Below the pieces are notes generated by a model. That model searched no databases, was not told the origin of the DNA, and was given only the letters and a program-made list of their open reading frames with translations. The translations under genes and the position numbers were made by a program. Below are positions 63,283 through 64,000 of a stretch of 64,000 bases of DNA, one piece after another. How positions within the stretch are numbered: the first letter of the stretch is position 1; each line of letters begins with the position of its first letter. The DNA comes from Saprospirales bacterium (GTDB lineage: Bacteria; Bacteroidota; Bacteroidia; Chitinophagales; JADIYW01), in contig JADJSS010000009.1 in the NCBI GenBank assembly GCA_016711605.1, forward strand, positions 62,001 to 126,000. Direction: 5' to 3'.

Positions 63283-64000
63283 ATGGAGCCATTTTTAAAA
63301 CAAATTGCATACACAGTTACGAAAGAAAATTTGCCGTACCTTTACAGTTCGTGCTACATTTTTCCTTCAAAAAGAGCTGCCAAATATTTTACTGATTTTT
63401 TAAAAGAAAAGTTTTCTACGGAAAATTTTATTCTTCCAGAAACGCTCACTATACAAGAGTTTATTACGCAATATTCATCATTAATAATTAAAGATGATTG
63501 GCATTTATTATTAGATATTTATGCTGTGCAAAATGAATTAACGAACATGCAGCAACCATTGGAAAAGTTCATTCCTTGGGGCAACTTGATACTAAAAGAT
63601 TTTGACGAATGCGACAAATATTTGATAGACGCTACACAATTATTTTCAGTATTAAAAGCACACAAACAAATTGATGAAACGTTTTCTATTTCAGAAGAAA
63701 CCAGAAAATATATTGAGCAATTTATATTAACTACATCTACACACAAAAAAGAAAGCATTTATAAAGATGCATTTGTAAAAACATGGAGTTTGCTCGGCGA
63801 AATGTATATTGCATTTAAACAAAAACTACAACAACATAATTTTGCATATGAAGGCATGGCATATCGTGAAGTGTATGAAAATTTAAAATCAGAACAATTA
63901 AAATTACCTTATTCAAAAATTAGTTTTTGTGGTTTTAATGCTTTATCAGTTTGTGAAGAAGCCATTTTTAAAACGATTGAACAACAATATGAAACCGAAT
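63283..64000 (+). CDS. AddB-like PD-(D/E)XK nuclease/helicase-family protein, 5' part only
   Basis: Open from the ATG at 63283 to the window edge (239 codons seen). MEPFLKQIAYTV, then YIFPSKRAAKYFTDFLKE and LPETLTIQEFI resemble the inactivated superfamily-I helicase N-terminus of AddB/RexB-like proteins of Bacteroidota. ISFCGFNALSVCEEAIF fits the following motif region. The nuclease domain would be beyond the window. Role in double-strand-break repair is inferred from the family. Confidence 0.75.
   Translation, partial: MEPFLKQIAYTVTKENLPYLYSSCYIFPSKRAAKYFTDFLKEKFSTENFILPETLTIQEFITQYSSLIIKDDWHLLLDIYAVQNELTNMQQPLEKFIPWGNLILKDFDECDKYLIDATQLFSVLKAHKQIDETFSISEETRKYIEQFILTTSTHKKESIYKDAFVKTWSLLGEMYIAFKQKLQQHNFAYEGMAYREVYENLKSEQLKLPYSKISFCGFNALSVCEEAIFKTIEQQYETE

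Overview
The window looks like chromosomal DNA from a low-GC member of the Bacteroidota, probably a Chitinophagia- or Sphingobacteriia-like lineage. The evidence is: a C-terminal gliding/type IX secretion (CHU_C) domain at 2.3-2.6 kb and a Por-type sorting tail on the PhoD-like phosphatase; a TonB receptor with an N-terminal carboxypeptidase-regulatory-like domain; DUF5686, DM13 and LytTR proteins; promoters of the TTG-N20-TAnnTTTG type; almost no Shine-Dalgarno sequences; and a str-S10-spc-alpha ribosomal run with Bacteroidota-style protein extensions. I found no tRNA, rRNA, CRISPR array, prophage or intact insertion sequence.

Layout. 1-2.6 kb: a decayed (or error-rich) surface-protein gene. 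2.6-3.9 kb: two small membrane-protein genes, the first with an apparent frameshift at a slippery A-run. 3.96-23.4 kb: one minus-strand block from rpsL through fusA and the S10, spc and alpha ribosomal genes, with secY, map, infA and rpoA, ending in rplQ. It is followed by a strong terminator and then carA. 23.4-24.1 kb: a gene-free stretch with the rpsL promoter(s). 24.1-34.4 kb: envelope and signalling genes (DUF2157, DUF5686, a LytTR regulator convergent with a TPR hybrid kinase, a long repeat protein with an S74 chaperone tail, a DM13 lipoprotein). 34.5-46.4 kb: housekeeping and envelope genes (aminopeptidase P, recO, prfA, UPF0114, SDR, YceI, an MsbA-like ABC exporter, rbfA, a LolE-like permease). 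46.4-51.9 kb: galE, rfbA, a PhoB/PhoR-like two-component pair, a low-molecular-weight phosphatase and an FKBP isomerase. 52-64 kb: dnaN, a GT4 glycosyltransferase, a secreted helical protein, an alpha/beta hydrolase, a PhoD-like phosphatase, a surface lipoprotein with its TonB receptor, and the start of an AddB-like nuclease gene.

The most unusual signal is a family of related leader sequences directly upstream of three unrelated genes: galE, rfbA and the FKBP gene. The galE and FKBP copies are both exactly 74 bp, in opposite orientations 3.5 kb apart. They share a 16-bp 5' block, a 35-bp variable middle and a conserved 3' block containing the palindrome TTCCGAA-nn-TTCGGAA. They can form a long-range AATATCCA/TGGATATT stem. 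They also encode short peptides of the form MSxxTLNxx[DE]Y[LM]xIxS. The rfbA leader lacks the palindrome but keeps the peptide pattern, and carA has the palindrome alone in its 5' leader. This could be a cis-regulatory RNA, a coupled leader-peptide family or a small dispersed repeat; sequence alone does not decide.
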